DNA from: Methylobacterium bullatum
GTDB taxonomy: Bacteria; Pseudomonadota; Alphaproteobacteria; Rhizobiales; Beijerinckiaceae
NCBI RefSeq assembly: GCF_014845095.1
Contig: NZ_NKUG01000077.1
Coordinates: 1 to 64,000 of the forward strand
DNA length: 64,000 bases
Direction: 5' to 3'
Shown one piece after another: positions 18,301-26,309 of the stretch. The notes below the pieces were generated by a model. It was not told the DNA's origin and searched no databases. It saw nothing but the letters and a program-made list of their open reading frames with translations. Within the stretch, counting starts at the first letter, position 1. Each line of letters opens with the position of its first letter. The translations under genes were made by a program, and so were the position numbers.

Positions 18301-18849
18301 CGGCCAGGGCGCGACGAAGCTGCCCTCCGCGGTCTCGCGGACGTAATCGGCGATCTCGAAGCGATGGCCGACCGCGATGAAGCGCGACAGCGTGGTCTCG
18401 CGGCTGTCCTCGGCACGGGCCGCCAAAGCGAGGCCCACCGAGACGACGCGGCCGGTGGTCTCGTTCTCGAAGACCAGAACGATCAGGGTCTCGCAGGCCT
18501 CGCGGGTCGGGCGTCCGCCCTCGGCCGGGTCGCTGATCCAGCCGAGGCAGTAATCGCGGACCGTGCGGGCGCTGCGCCCCGAGGCGGAGGCGTTGAGGGC
18601 GAGGCGGCTGGCATTGTTGCCGGCCAGCACCGTTCCAACGGCATCGAAGATCGTCGATTTGCCGGCGCCCGTCGGCCCCACCAGGGCAGCCGCCCCCCGG
18701 ATGCGGATCTGCTCGCGCCGGATCAGGTACCAGTTGGAGAGGACGATGTCGGTGAGGCGGTACACCGGTCGGGCGGCTCCCTGCGGGGCGTGTCGGTCGC
18801 CCGGCATGGACGCCGTCGGCTCGCGATGCAAGTCGGGTCGCAGCGTCAC
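15310..18849 (-). CDS. jetC: JetC/MksB-like SMC ATPase of a Wadjet-type complex
   Basis: Large condensin-like ATPase of about 1179 residues. An N-terminal head has Walker A GPTGAGKSTIFDAVG (residues about 58-72). Long charged helical stretches follow, predicted as coiled coil with a hinge-like middle. The C-terminal head shows NRALRGSGGEAQAPFYV (signature) and LCLLDEAFSKLDVRNSQAL (Walker B and D-loop). Wadjet JetC and MksB load on DNA and extrude loops. It is last in the order jetA, small gene, jetB, jetC. The start is uncertain: a perfect AGGAGGTGA contains the GTG at 18849, and a CTG at 18843 has better spacing. Confidence 0.85.
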   Translation of the reverse strand: MTLRPDLHREPTASMPGDRHAPQGAARPVYRLTDIVLSNWYLIRREQIRIRGAAALVGPTGAGKSTIFDAVGTVLAGNNASRLALNASASGRSARTVRDYCLGWISDPAEGGRPTREACETLIVLVFENETTGRVVSVGLALAARAEDSRETTLSRFIAVGHRFEIADYVRETAEGSFVAPWPEIAKNLRIQADRFEEFRSSGERFTAELLALMREGASSPEPRHFLRTFSNAVAFKPIFDSSAFVRSFVLEPEPLDVARIRQSVENWRRLLETIEELERRLTHLGRILKRYETWAEASLSATLDDLRAAGADLRRRILDYATARSRLGEVAERLRIARESVATSQGFVREIDGEIAGKKAMLAGSQGEGRLAASNAGLAMLARDKRDLSARVADLVGMVQEAGKLNTLFSEIQRIDPDAARIVAACSRSGLRREAPPEESLRLDGPLGGLIEMLAALPDIATPLDTAAEDMALRARAQEKEAQALSAEIGTGRTGGARLSSDTAGFRDELARLGIEATPICELAEITDPKWGPALEGLLGGAREALVVEPDRLNEAFAHLEARKSQFYRCLLVKTTDTARRRGGRDDEGPISLIETRDPHAQAFLAARLGGYDLAPNDAALAHMSRAVAPSGRSTSGMAYSVVRPVQLMMTRGSRGPTAEGRQNLERAVAEARRLRGEAGVLREAARIAAMLRVRLAEANLDIVSLRQEADAMEGRRRSLTTEREAVEKADTGALEAEIKELAKERSAYLTELVQVLEPKRDALLGEEAGLKAKVATAREAIRGALQARRSAHARWIAGDSVRIRLVRPAGFDPLAVAKARADAAGLESKELAALANAARGAAREAMETARTQGRAAERDLAEYCVQWRIENPLGNGDAPASFGFSWVARAHDEVAGHELRRYRDQAVRAEGEMRRLMTEDLLTRLADKFERVRTRLDALNERLSTQTFTGQTYAFEATVDRRYAAVHALATEVARSADAAQAILPGEGEEAPSGPLAAAIEEITALIAGDESAARLADYRNYFVYEIGMRDKAGNRTTMSNRALRGSGGEAQAPFYVAIAASLASAYYPGDRPGDENPGLGLCLLDEAFSKLDVRNSQALVDLYQAWGLQLLIAAPEDKRTTLTEVMDTIVTVYKSPDLTSVRIEAEHPLETAKRALAAINPERQGIETFRVSDAAE

Positions 18850-18976
18850 CTCCTATAGGGGCGGGACGGTCCGTCCCCGCGCACCGGAATGTTTTCATGT
18901 GAAATCTTTTATTAAGCAGCCCCGATCCCGACCGAAGGCCGACATCGGCGCGTTCGCCGGCCCCGGTGACCCGCTT

Positions 18977-19645
18977 TCAGCCGTCGTCGTCGAGGCGCGC
19001 CGCGGCCCAGGCGCGGACCTGTTCCATCCAGGCATCGGGCGAGAGCACGGCGATGCCCGGTAGAAGCATCAGCGGCGTGATCTTCTCGGCCTTGTCGCGC
19101 TCCCCCAGGCGCAGGGCGCCCTTGCGGGCGAAGAGGCGGAGGATTTCGGTGAGGCGCGCCTCCTCCGGCGCCTCGCTCCGGGCGGCGGTGCGGATCGATT
19201 CGGCGATGTCGTCGGTGGTGCATTCGACCACGCCGTCGGTGGTGACGCGGTGCGCGCGCAGCCCCTCCTCGTAGGCGAGACGCAGGGCGAGAAGGACGAG
19301 GGTCTCGTCCTTGCGCAGGCGTTCGGCCTGGCCGTCGTGGCGCACACCGTCCGGGGGCACGCGCAGGAACACCATCTGGTCGCGGGGCGAAACCTCGACC
19401 CCGTATCCGAGGCAGGCGAAGTAGCTCTTGAAGAAGGGCGCGTAGTGCCGGGCAAGCTCGTAGGAGCGCCCGATGCCGGGGGTGTCGGAATAGATGCATT
19501 GGCTCTTGAGCAGCACCTGGAGCGCCCGCGTCAGATCCTCCCCGGAGGGCGCGCGCGTCCCCGGAGGCGGAGGCTCGTCGCCGTCGACGATGGCGCGGAA
19601 GGCCTCGATCATCCCGACAATCCATGAAGCGTTGAGGCGGAACAC
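18977..19645 (-). CDS. jetB: JetB/MksE-like winged-helix subunit (DUF4194-like)
   Basis: Predicted kite-type subunit bridging JetA and JetC. The 222-residue product has an early GEDLTRALQVLLKSQCIYSD segment and then ELARHYAPFFKSYFACLGY and VFLRVPPDGVRHD, followed by DETLVLLALRLAYEEGLRA. These correspond to the conserved parts of MukE/MksE-like proteins. A GTG at 19645 is the longest plausible start; the ATG at 19612 is an alternative 11 residues shorter. It is 127 bases before jetC and 58 bases after the 88-residue gene. The subunit assignment rests partly on position in the operon. Confidence 0.78.
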   Translation of the reverse strand: MFRLNASWIVGMIEAFRAIVDGDEPPPPGTRAPSGEDLTRALQVLLKSQCIYSDTPGIGRSYELARHYAPFFKSYFACLGYGVEVSPRDQMVFLRVPPDGVRHDGQAERLRKDETLVLLALRLAYEEGLRAHRVTTDGVVECTTDDIAESIRTAARSEAPEEARLTEILRLFARKGALRLGERDKAEKITPLMLLPGIAVLSPDAWMEQVRAWAAARLDDDG

Positions 19646-19703
19646 CCGTCCCGCCGTGGCGCCTCGTTACCCGGATCGCGGTCCTTTCACAAAGGCCCGG
19701 CGT

Positions 19704-19970
19704 TCATGCCGCCTGCTGGGTCGCCTTGAACAGCGAGAGGCATTGGGTGTCGCGGTGCATGCTCAGGATCGAGGCGCGGTCGATGGACGGATTCTCGGCG
19801 AGCACGCGCTGGACCTCCGCCACGACCCGGTCGTAGCGGGAGGGGTCGAAGTTCCGTTCCAGCGGACTGACGGCGATATAGGTCTCGACCACGAGCACGC
19901 GCTCGGATCTCTCCTTGCCCACCTCGACCGCGATCCAGGCGGACTTGATCAAGCATTTCCCGGATGTCAT
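19704..19970 (-). CDS. 88-residue protein of unknown function inside the jet operon
   Basis: I do not recognise this family. The product is soluble with no signal peptide or membrane helix. It reads as a mixed beta strand region (AWIAVEVG, ERVLVVETYIAV) and then a helical part (RYDRVVAEVQRVLAENP), ending in DTQCLSLFKATQQ. The ATG at 19970 has GGGAG about nine bases upstream. It lies between jetA (151-base gap) and jetB (58-base gap) on the same strand, a position not usual in Wadjet loci. It might be an accessory or regulatory subunit, or an unrelated insertion. Confidence 0.55.
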   Translation of the reverse strand: MTSGKCLIKSAWIAVEVGKERSERVLVVETYIAVSPLERNFDPSRYDRVVAEVQRVLAENPSIDRASILSMHRDTQCLSLFKATQQAA

Positions 19971-20121
19971 CGGCGTATCTCCCGGTATTCCCGCATCTTC
20001 GGCGGGCCTTCGGCAAGCATGATCCCCCTTCCAACGTCTGCCAAGTCCGGAAACATCAATGTGATCAGGCGGCGGTCCAAGATCGTCACCGATTGTGACC
20101 CGATGCGGAGTTCGTCCCCGC

Positions 20122-21534
20122 TCAGGCGCCGCGTGGGCGAACCGATGCCGGGCGGAACGCCGGGTTTCGGCGCTCCACCAGGAAGTCCGGGCAGTCGAGC
20201 CAGCCGTTGGAGACGCGGCCCGCGACCCGCGAGAGGCGGTAGCGCGTGGTCAGGATGCCGTCGAACAGCACGTCGATCTCGCGCAGGCGCTGGAACACCA
20301 CGAACTCGTCCACATCCGCCACCACGATCTCGGAACCCCGGACGGCGGGGCTCGCCCCGAGCTTGCGCTCGACGAAGGCGATGACGCGCTCCGGCGTCAC
20401 CATCACCCGCTGGCGGAAGGCGTCCTTGGCCAGGATGAAGGCCTCGATGGCAGGGTCGAGATGGATCTCCGGCAGCGGCTCGGACAGGATCGCCGCGCGC
20501 CGCATGCGGGGGGTGTAGAGATGCGGCTCGCCGATGGGCGGACGCAGGAGCGAGACCTCGGCGAAGGGACCGGTCTCCGACCATTCGGCGGCGCCCACCG
20601 CCCGCAACGCCGCGGCGGTACGCTCGATCCGGTCGGAATCGCGATGGTCGGTGTAGCGCAGGGCCGCCGCGATCCGGCGCTCAAGGCGTGCCACGATGTC
20701 GGCCACGGCGTCGAGATGCCGGTCGAGCCCCTCGAAGATCGAGAGGATTTCGGCGAGATCCGCCCGTACCGCCCGCTCGGCCAGGGACAGGTCCTGTGCC
20801 CTCCCTTCGCGCAGCCCCGCTTCGGCGAGAGCCCGCAGGGTGAGGTCGTCGCGCAGGGCGCGGCCCGCCTCGCGGACGATGCCGGAGCGGAAGCGGAACG
20901 GGTTCAGGCGCGTGTGCAGGGTGCGGTAGTCGCTGACGAGATGGCGCGCGACGAACTCCTCGAAATAGAGGCGGAACGCGACGCCCTGGTCTTCCTCGCG
21001 CAGGATCCGCTCCTCGATCTTGCGCATCGAGCCGGCGAGGCTGCGCAGATGTCCGAGGAAGGCGCGCGAGGCCTTGGCCGCATTGACCAGGGCCTCCGAA
21101 CGTTCGGCCGGGTTGGCCACCGCGCTCTCCAGGCTACCCAGTACCTCCAGTACCGCGCCGCCATAGGAGCGGGTCTCGCCTCGGTCGAGACGGGCGAGTT
21201 CCTCGATGACGAGGCGGGCATCCGGATCGAAATCGACCACCGGCACGTAGCGCTCGCGCCGTTCCACCAGCCAGCCGGCGTCGAGAAGCCGCCGGTAGAC
21301 CGCCGAGCGTCGCTCCACCGGATCGACCGGCGTGGCCTCGTCGTCGGCGATCTCGCCCTGGGACCAGTCGGCGGAGAAATCACCGATGGAGGCGAGCAGC
21401 TCGCTCTTGCGCAGGGGTTCGGTGGTCTCGGCGAACACCCTGGCATGCAGATGCAGCAGCAGCGCCGCGTTGAAGGCCCGGCTCGGCGAGGCGAGCGGCT
21501 TGAACAGATCGTCGGGGAGGCGGGTGAACAGCAT
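20122..21534 (-). CDS. jetA: JetA family protein (DUF5716-like kleisin)
   Basis: Predicted MukF/MksF-like kleisin of a Wadjet-type complex. The 470-residue protein begins MLFTRLPDDLFKPLASPSRA and LLHLHARVFAE, the typical JetA N-terminus with a winged-helix-like region (RRSAVYRRLLDAGWLVERRE). A long helical middle follows (FLGHLRSLAGSMRKIEERIL, RTLHTRLNPFRFRSGIVREA). The C-terminal region includes EVSLLRPPIGEPHLYTPRM. It starts the operon, 137 bases downstream of a small secreted-protein gene on the same strand. Together with jetB and jetC it forms a near-complete set; JetD, the TOPRIM-type nuclease, is not in the window. Confidence 0.83.
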   Translation of the reverse strand: MLFTRLPDDLFKPLASPSRAFNAALLLHLHARVFAETTEPLRKSELLASIGDFSADWSQGEIADDEATPVDPVERRSAVYRRLLDAGWLVERRERYVPVVDFDPDARLVIEELARLDRGETRSYGGAVLEVLGSLESAVANPAERSEALVNAAKASRAFLGHLRSLAGSMRKIEERILREEDQGVAFRLYFEEFVARHLVSDYRTLHTRLNPFRFRSGIVREAGRALRDDLTLRALAEAGLREGRAQDLSLAERAVRADLAEILSIFEGLDRHLDAVADIVARLERRIAAALRYTDHRDSDRIERTAAALRAVGAAEWSETGPFAEVSLLRPPIGEPHLYTPRMRRAAILSEPLPEIHLDPAIEAFILAKDAFRQRVMVTPERVIAFVERKLGASPAVRGSEIVVADVDEFVVFQRLREIDVLFDGILTTRYRLSRVAGRVSNGWLDCPDFLVERRNPAFRPASVRPRGA

Positions 21535-21671
21535 GGCGGCGCTGGTGAGGACAGCCAGTGCAACAGGCCGGAGTCAATCGACCGGCCGTAACGGCCTGTG
21601 TGCCGAGCGCACCCTACCCTTGCAGCATCGGCCCGTCTGAAAACCAGGTTCCGGCCATTCGGGCCGACGTA

Positions 21672-22007
21672 CTACAGCCCGCGGCAGCGCGTCCGGATGA
21701 TGCCGGAGAAATCCTTCTCCGAGGTCTGCACCTCGGCGAGCTTGGCGGCGCGCTCGGCCCCCGACAGGCAGCGACCGTAGACGCTGGCGACCCGGCGCAT
21801 GGTCTCCACGTGGCGGCGCCAGACCCGGCAGCGGTTGGCATCGTCGCCATCCGCCTGCTCGAGCTGGTCGATGGCCTGACGCTGCATCGAGTTGGCCACG
21901 AGCACGTCGCGGGCGCAGGTCACGTCGGCCCGCGCCGGCGTGAGCGACAGGACGAGCCCCGCCATCGCGGCCGCCGCCCACTTCGCCTTCACGTCCATCG
22001 GGATCAT
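21672..22007 (-). CDS. Small secreted protein coupled to ptsN
   Basis: The 111-residue product has a signal peptide (AAAAMAGLVLSLTPARA) followed by a helical, Cys-containing mature part (DVTCARDVLVANSM, CRVWRRHVETMRR, RCLSGAERAAKL, IIRTRCRGL). Four cysteines suggest two disulfides. Its ATG at 22007 overlaps the ptsN stop as ATGA, so it is translated with ptsN; an ATG three codons later is the alternative. I know no function. Confidence 0.65.
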   Translation of the reverse strand: MIPMDVKAKWAAAAMAGLVLSLTPARADVTCARDVLVANSMQRQAIDQLEQADGDDANRCRVWRRHVETMRRVASVYGRCLSGAERAAKLAEVQTSEKDFSGIIRTRCRGL

Positions 22008-22471
22008 GCCGCCTCGGATTTCGTAGGCTGCGTCAGGAGCGCGTAGAGTGCGCTGGCGTCCCTCGCGGCCCGGATCCGGTCGAGAACGCCCGGTTCGCGC
22101 AGGAGCCGCGCCACCTGGGCCAGCGCCTTGAGATGCTCCGCGCCCGCGCCCTCCGGGGCGAGGAGGAGAAAGGCGATGTCGATCGGCTGACCGTCGAGGG
22201 ATTCGAAATCCACCGGCTTCTCCAGCCGTGCCACGAGGCCGAACAGCCGGTCGAGGCCCGGAAGCTTGCCATGGGGAATGGCGACGCCGTCGCCGATGCC
22301 CGTGGAGCCGAGGCGCTCGCGCTGCAGGAGAGTCTCGAACACCTCACGCTCGTCCAGAGCGGGAAGCTGGCGCACCGCATGGGTGCTCAATTCCTGGAGG
22401 ATCTGCTTCTTCGCGCGAGCGCGCAGAGAGGTCACCACGGAATCCGGACTCAGGAATTCCAGAATCGGCAT
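22004..22471 (-). CDS. ptsN: Nitrogen-regulatory PTS protein EIIA-Ntr
   Basis: Phosphocarrier of the nitrogen PTS that links carbon/nitrogen status to potassium transport and other targets in Proteobacteria. The 155-residue product shows REVFETLLQRERLGSTGIGD and GVAIPHGKLPGLD, with the phosphorylated His in IPHG. I start at the ATG at 22471 (MPILEFLSPD), the family-like N-terminus; an ATG at 22489 adds six residues. It lies downstream of rpoN and hpf, the classical order. A kup-type potassium transporter is also in the window. Confidence 0.93.
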   Translation of the reverse strand: MPILEFLSPDSVVTSLRARAKKQILQELSTHAVRQLPALDEREVFETLLQRERLGSTGIGDGVAIPHGKLPGLDRLFGLVARLEKPVDFESLDGQPIDIAFLLLAPEGAGAEHLKALAQVARLLREPGVLDRIRAARDASALYALLTQPTKSEAA

Positions 22472-22594
22472 AAAGGACCATCGCCCCATCGGCGGCGACC
22501 CACCGGCCCCCGCTCGTCTACATTAGCGCTGCGGATGCGTGGTCCCCACGCATCCCGAGGCGGCCGATGGTCGGCACGCGGCCGGCAGAGCGCG

Positions 22595-23206
22595 TTAAGC
22601 TGCCGCCTCCGGCGGATCCACCCAACCGATCGCTCCGTCACTGCGGCGGTATACGACGTTGATGCGGCCGGTACCAGCGTGAACGAACACGATGACCGGT
22701 GCCCCCGTGAGATCGAGGGCGGTGACCGCCTCGCTCACCGAGTGGCGCTTGAGCGCCCTGGTGCTCTCGGCGACCACGGGCGGATGCGCCTCCTCGTCCT
22801 CGGCGAGATCGTCGTCGATCACATCCTCTTCCGCGTCGCTCGGCGCGGCGAAGACGGCGTAGGCCGCCTGGACGGTGGCGCCCTCATGCAGGGCGGCGCC
22901 ATGATCCTTGAGCCGGTGCTTGTAGCGCCTCAGGCGCTTCTCGAGCTTGTCCGCCGTCTGCTCGAAGCTCGAATGCGCGTCGTGCGAAGCGGCGGACGCT
23001 TCGAGCGTCAGGCCCGAGACGAGGTGAAGCACACAATCGGTACGGTAGGCCGTCCCATCCCGTCGAAGCGTCACATGGCCGGAACAGGTGCCGTTCATGT
23101 GGCTGTCGAGATATTTCGACAAGGTGGCGGCCATTCGCTCTTCGACACGCCCGCGAAGGGCTTCGCCGAGGTCCAGGCCGTGGCCTGTGACGCGCAATGA
23201 CCCCAT
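22595..23206 (-). CDS. hpf: Ribosome hibernation promoting factor, long form
   Basis: Binds the 30S decoding centre and dimerises ribosomes in stationary phase. The 203-residue protein has the N-terminal RaiA/Hpf domain (SLRVTGHGLDLGEALRGRVE, RLRRYKHRLKDHG), an acidic linker (AEEDVIDDDLAEDEEA) and the C-terminal dimerisation domain (STRALKRHSVSEAVTALDL, GRINVVYRRSDGAIGWVDP). The ATG at 23206 has GGAGG immediately upstream, so the frame to 23239 is not used. It sits between rpoN and ptsN. Confidence 0.95.
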   Translation of the reverse strand: MGSLRVTGHGLDLGEALRGRVEERMAATLSKYLDSHMNGTCSGHVTLRRDGTAYRTDCVLHLVSGLTLEASAASHDAHSSFEQTADKLEKRLRRYKHRLKDHGAALHEGATVQAAYAVFAAPSDAEEDVIDDDLAEDEEAHPPVVAESTRALKRHSVSEAVTALDLTGAPVIVFVHAGTGRINVVYRRSDGAIGWVDPPEAAA

Positions 23207-23362
23207 GTATCCTCCGGTTTTGTTGCGTTCGGGAGGCAAGTAAAGGAGCCCCGGGAGGAGAAGTCAACGGAATGGCGAACCGGCATTGCACGGGAGGTGA
23301 CAGGCGGGAGAGCCTGAAGCTTGCCCCGGCGGGCAGACGTCATCCGCAGAACGCGGCAGCCC

Positions 23363-24910
23363 TCAGCGGGCGTAGGCGAAATGCTCGCGGCGGCGCTCGA
23401 TGGACGAGGGGATGCGCAGGGATTCCCGATATTTCGCCACGGTGCGGCGGGCGATGTCGATGCCCTCGTCGCGGAGCTTCTGCACCAGGGCGTCGTCCGA
23501 GAGCACGTCGCCGGTCGCCTCGCCGTCCACGAGCTGCTTGATGCGGTGGCGCACCGCCTCGGAGGAATGCGAAGCCGTGCCCGCCGCCCCCGGAATGGCG
23601 GCGGTGAAGAAGTATTTCATCTCCAGGGTGCCCCGGCTGGTGCCGATGGATTTGTTGGAGGTGACCCGCGACACGGTGGATTCGTGCATGCCGATGGCCT
23701 CGGCGACCGTCTTGAGGTTGAGGGGGCGCAGATGCGCCACGCCGTTCACGAAGAAGGCGTCCTGCTGGCGGACGATCTCCGAGGCGACCTTGAGGATGGT
23801 GCGCGCCCGCTGCTCCAGGCTGCGGGTGAGCCAGTTGGCGGTCTGCAGGCATTCGGACAGGAACGCCTTGTCGCCCTCGGCCGCCGCCCCGCGCGAGACG
23901 CGGGCATAGTAGCTCTGGTTCACCAGAACGCGCGGCAGCGCCTCGGCATTGAGCTCCACCAGCCAGGAGCCGTCGGAGGCCGCCCGGACGAACACGTCGG
24001 GGATCAGCACCTCCACGGCGCGCGAGCCGAAGGCCCGCCCGGGCTTCGGGTCGAGGCGGCGCAGTTCGGCCAGCATGTCGACGAGATCCTCGTCGTCGAC
24101 GCCGCAGAGCCGGCGCAGGCTCGGGAAGTCGCGCTTGGCCACGAGGTCGAGGCGGGAGACCAGGGCCTGCATCGCCGGATCGAACCGGTCACGCTCGCGC
24201 AGCTGCAGGCTCAGACATTCGGCGAGATCGCGGGCGGCGATACCCGGCGGGTCGAAGGTCTGGATCAGCTTGAGCACCCGCGCCACGGAATCGAGGCTGG
24301 CGCCGAGGCGCTCGGCCACCTCGTCGATGGACTCGCGCATGTAGCCGGCATCGTCCACCGCATCGATGAGGAAGCCGGCGATCAGCCTGTCGCCGGCATC
24401 GCGGGTGGCGAGGTCGAGTTGCGCGCTGAGATGCTCGCGCAGGGAGACTTCCGAGGTCAGGGTCGCCTCGAAATCCGGCGCCTCGCCGTCGAAGCTGCCG
24501 CCGGTATTGCCGTAGGGCGCCGGAGTCAGGGTGAGCATGTCGCCCGAGGCAGCCTCGCGGGCATGGCTCGGATTCTCATCGGAGAAGACGTTGTCGAGAC
24601 GGGTGTCGAGGACGCTTTCCATCTCGGCGCTGCTGGCCGTGAGTTCGGTCGACATCCAGTTGTCGGGCTCGGCCGAGTCGAACTCGCCATCCCCGTCGCC
24701 CGCGGCCTCCGGGGCCACCTCGCCGTTCGCGCGTTCACCGTCCGGCTCGCCCTCGACGCGCTCCAGGAGCGGATTGCGCTCCAGTTCGGCATCCACATAG
24801 GTGGCGAGATCGATCTGGGAGAGCTGAAGGAGCTTGATCGCCTGGAGAAGCTGTGGCGTCATCACCAGGGCTTGGCCCTGACGCATTTCCAGTCGCTGCA
24901 GCAAGCTCAT
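23363..24910 (-). CDS. rpoN: RNA polymerase sigma-54 factor
   Basis: Directs RNA polymerase to -24/-12 promoters under enhancer-binding activators. The 515-residue protein begins with region I (MRQGQALVMTPQLLQAIKLL), has an acidic region II (EVAPEAAGDGDGEFDSAEPD), the core-binding domain (PPGIAARDLAECLSLQLRE) and a C-terminal DNA-binding region with the RpoN box ARRTVAKYRE at about residue 488. It is flanked by lptB upstream and hpf/ptsN downstream, the conserved order in Proteobacteria. A candidate sigma-54 site lies before siaB. Confidence 0.97.
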   Translation of the reverse strand: MSLLQRLEMRQGQALVMTPQLLQAIKLLQLSQIDLATYVDAELERNPLLERVEGEPDGERANGEVAPEAAGDGDGEFDSAEPDNWMSTELTASSAEMESVLDTRLDNVFSDENPSHAREAASGDMLTLTPAPYGNTGGSFDGEAPDFEATLTSEVSLREHLSAQLDLATRDAGDRLIAGFLIDAVDDAGYMRESIDEVAERLGASLDSVARVLKLIQTFDPPGIAARDLAECLSLQLRERDRFDPAMQALVSRLDLVAKRDFPSLRRLCGVDDEDLVDMLAELRRLDPKPGRAFGSRAVEVLIPDVFVRAASDGSWLVELNAEALPRVLVNQSYYARVSRGAAAEGDKAFLSECLQTANWLTRSLEQRARTILKVASEIVRQQDAFFVNGVAHLRPLNLKTVAEAIGMHESTVSRVTSNKSIGTSRGTLEMKYFFTAAIPGAAGTASHSSEAVRHRIKQLVDGEATGDVLSDDALVQKLRDEGIDIARRTVAKYRESLRIPSSIERRREHFAYAR

Positions 24911-25415
24911 GGTGTTGCCCCGACGCCTTCAGGTGAGCCCAGCCGAAGGCGCGCACAGAACCCTACGCCGCTCGGCATGAATGTTGCTTCTTTTTATCTT
25001 CGCCTAGGTCTATCGCCATCTTGCGTCGCCGTCAAAGCGCGATGCGCGCGATTTCCACCGCGATGCTGCGGCGCACCATCGGGCTCGGCGCAGCCGGGGT
25101 TGGACGGATGCAGCTCATGCTCGCGCAACTGTCTCGTACCAAAGAGAAATTAAATTCCTCCTCCGCTGGCATGCGCGGACGACCAGCCTAAAGACATGCA
25201 CAAAACGCATGCATCTTTTGGTCGCCATGTAATGTGGCGAGAAATTGGGCAGCAGAGGATGTGGGCAGCACGGGCGGGCGCGTGATTCGCGGATGCGGAT
25301 CGGGCCGGTGGCCTAAACAGGTTTCGCAGAAGTGGCCTCCGGTTCTGCGATAAAAACCTGCGAGACATCAAAGAGCTAAGCAGCGTGAAGCGTTGGCGCG
25401 CCAACGCGAACCTGC
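24911..25415. other. 505-base gene-free region between lptB and rpoN
   Basis: Lower GC than its neighbours and without a convincing gene. A bipartite hairpin at 25318-25360 pairs CAGGTTT with AAACCTG and CGCAGAA with TTCTGCG around an 11-base loop. A T-run-like patch (TTTTTATC) lies at about 24990. It should include the rpoN promoter and the end of the lpt mRNA. An 84-codon frame at 25150-25404 has no support. Confidence 0.5.
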
Positions 25416-26309
25416 TTAGAGCCGAAACCCCTCGCCGAGATAGAGGCGCCGTGCATCCTCGTTGGCGACGATCTCCTCCGGCGTGCCCTCGGTGAGGATA
25501 CGGCCGGAATGGGCGATATAGGCGCGGTCGATGAGGCCGAGGGTCTCCCGGACGTTGTGATCGGTGATGAGCACGCCGATGCCGCGCTGCTTCAGGTGCT
25601 TCACCAGATCTTGGATGTCGCCCACCGCGATGGGGTCGATGCCGGCGAAGGGTTCGTCGAGGAGCATGAAGCTCGGCGATGTCGCCAGGGCACGGGCGAT
25701 CTCGCAGCGACGCCGCTCGCCGCCCGACAGCGCGATCGAAGGCGCCTTGCGCAGACGCGCGATGTCGAATTCCTCAAGCAGCGAATCGAGCTTGCGCTCG
25801 CGCTCCTTGCGGCTGGGCTCCACCACTTCGAGCACGGCGCGGATGTTGTCCTCCACGGACAGGCCGCGGAAGATCGAGGCTTCCTGCGGCAGGTAGCCGA
25901 TGCCGAGGCGCGCACGCTGATACATCGGCAGGTGGGTGATCGGCAGTCCATCGAGACTGATCGAGCCGCGATCCGCCGAGACGAGGCCGGTGATCATGTA
26001 GAAGATCGTGGTCTTGCCCGCGCCGTTGGGGCCGAGCAGGCCCACGGCCTCGCCGTTGCGCACGGTCAATCCGGCCTCGTGCACCACCGTGCGCGCGCCG
26101 TAGCTCTTGCGCAGCCCTTCCACGTGGAGAATGCCCGGACCGCCGCCACTCTCGGACAGGCCAGCCTCACCGCCCGCCGCCCGCCCCTTGCCGCGGCGAA
26201 AGAGGCGCGACAGGAGGGAGGGCGCGCGCACGGCTCCTGCAGGAGCCGCATCGGCGATCCGGGAGCTGATCGGGTCTGGCGCAGGGGCCACCGGCAGGGC
26301 GGAGGTCAA
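25416..26309 (-). CDS. lptB: LPS export ABC transporter ATP-binding protein LptB
   Basis: ATPase that powers LPS extraction from the inner membrane with LptF, LptG and LptC. It has Walker [17 protein letters not shown], signature [15 protein letters not shown], Walker [14 protein letters not shown] and switch [10 protein letters not shown]. About 65 extra residues rich in Pro, Ala and Arg precede the ABC domain. The best-fitting start is a TTG at 26309 that overlaps the lptA stop (TTGA), after which the frame runs without break. A later start is possible because the extension is not typical. Order lptC-lptA-lptB with overlaps. Confidence 0.92.
   Translation of the reverse strand: MTSALPVAPAPDPISSRIADAAPAGAVRAPSLLSRLFRRGKGRAAGGEAGLSESGGGPGILHVEGLRKSYGARTVVHEAGLTVRNGEAVGLLGPNGAGKTTIFYMITGLVSADRGSISLDGLPITHLPMYQRARLGIGYLPQEASIFRGLSVEDNIRAVLEVVEPSRKERERKLDSLLEEFDIARLRKAPSIALSGGERRRCEIARALATSPSFMLLDEPFAGIDPIAVGDIQDLVKHLKQRGIGVLITDHNVRETLGLIDRAYIAHSGRILTEGTPEEIVANEDARRLYLGEGFRL

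Noticed and set aside
15400-18858. 1152-codon open frame on the plus strand across jetC
   Set aside because: High GC leaves the antisense frame open. Its translation is Gly/Arg/Glu-rich with no domain, whereas the minus-strand frame gives a coherent SMC-like ATPase.
18977-19625. Alternative 237-codon frame (18912-19625) in the jetB region
   Set aside because: It is an Arg/Ala-rich shadow; the 18977-19645 frame reads as a MukE/MksE-like protein.
25150-25404. 84-codon open frame in the lptB-rpoN gap
   Set aside because: No ribosome-binding site that I can see, composition unlike a folded protein and an overlapping hairpin.
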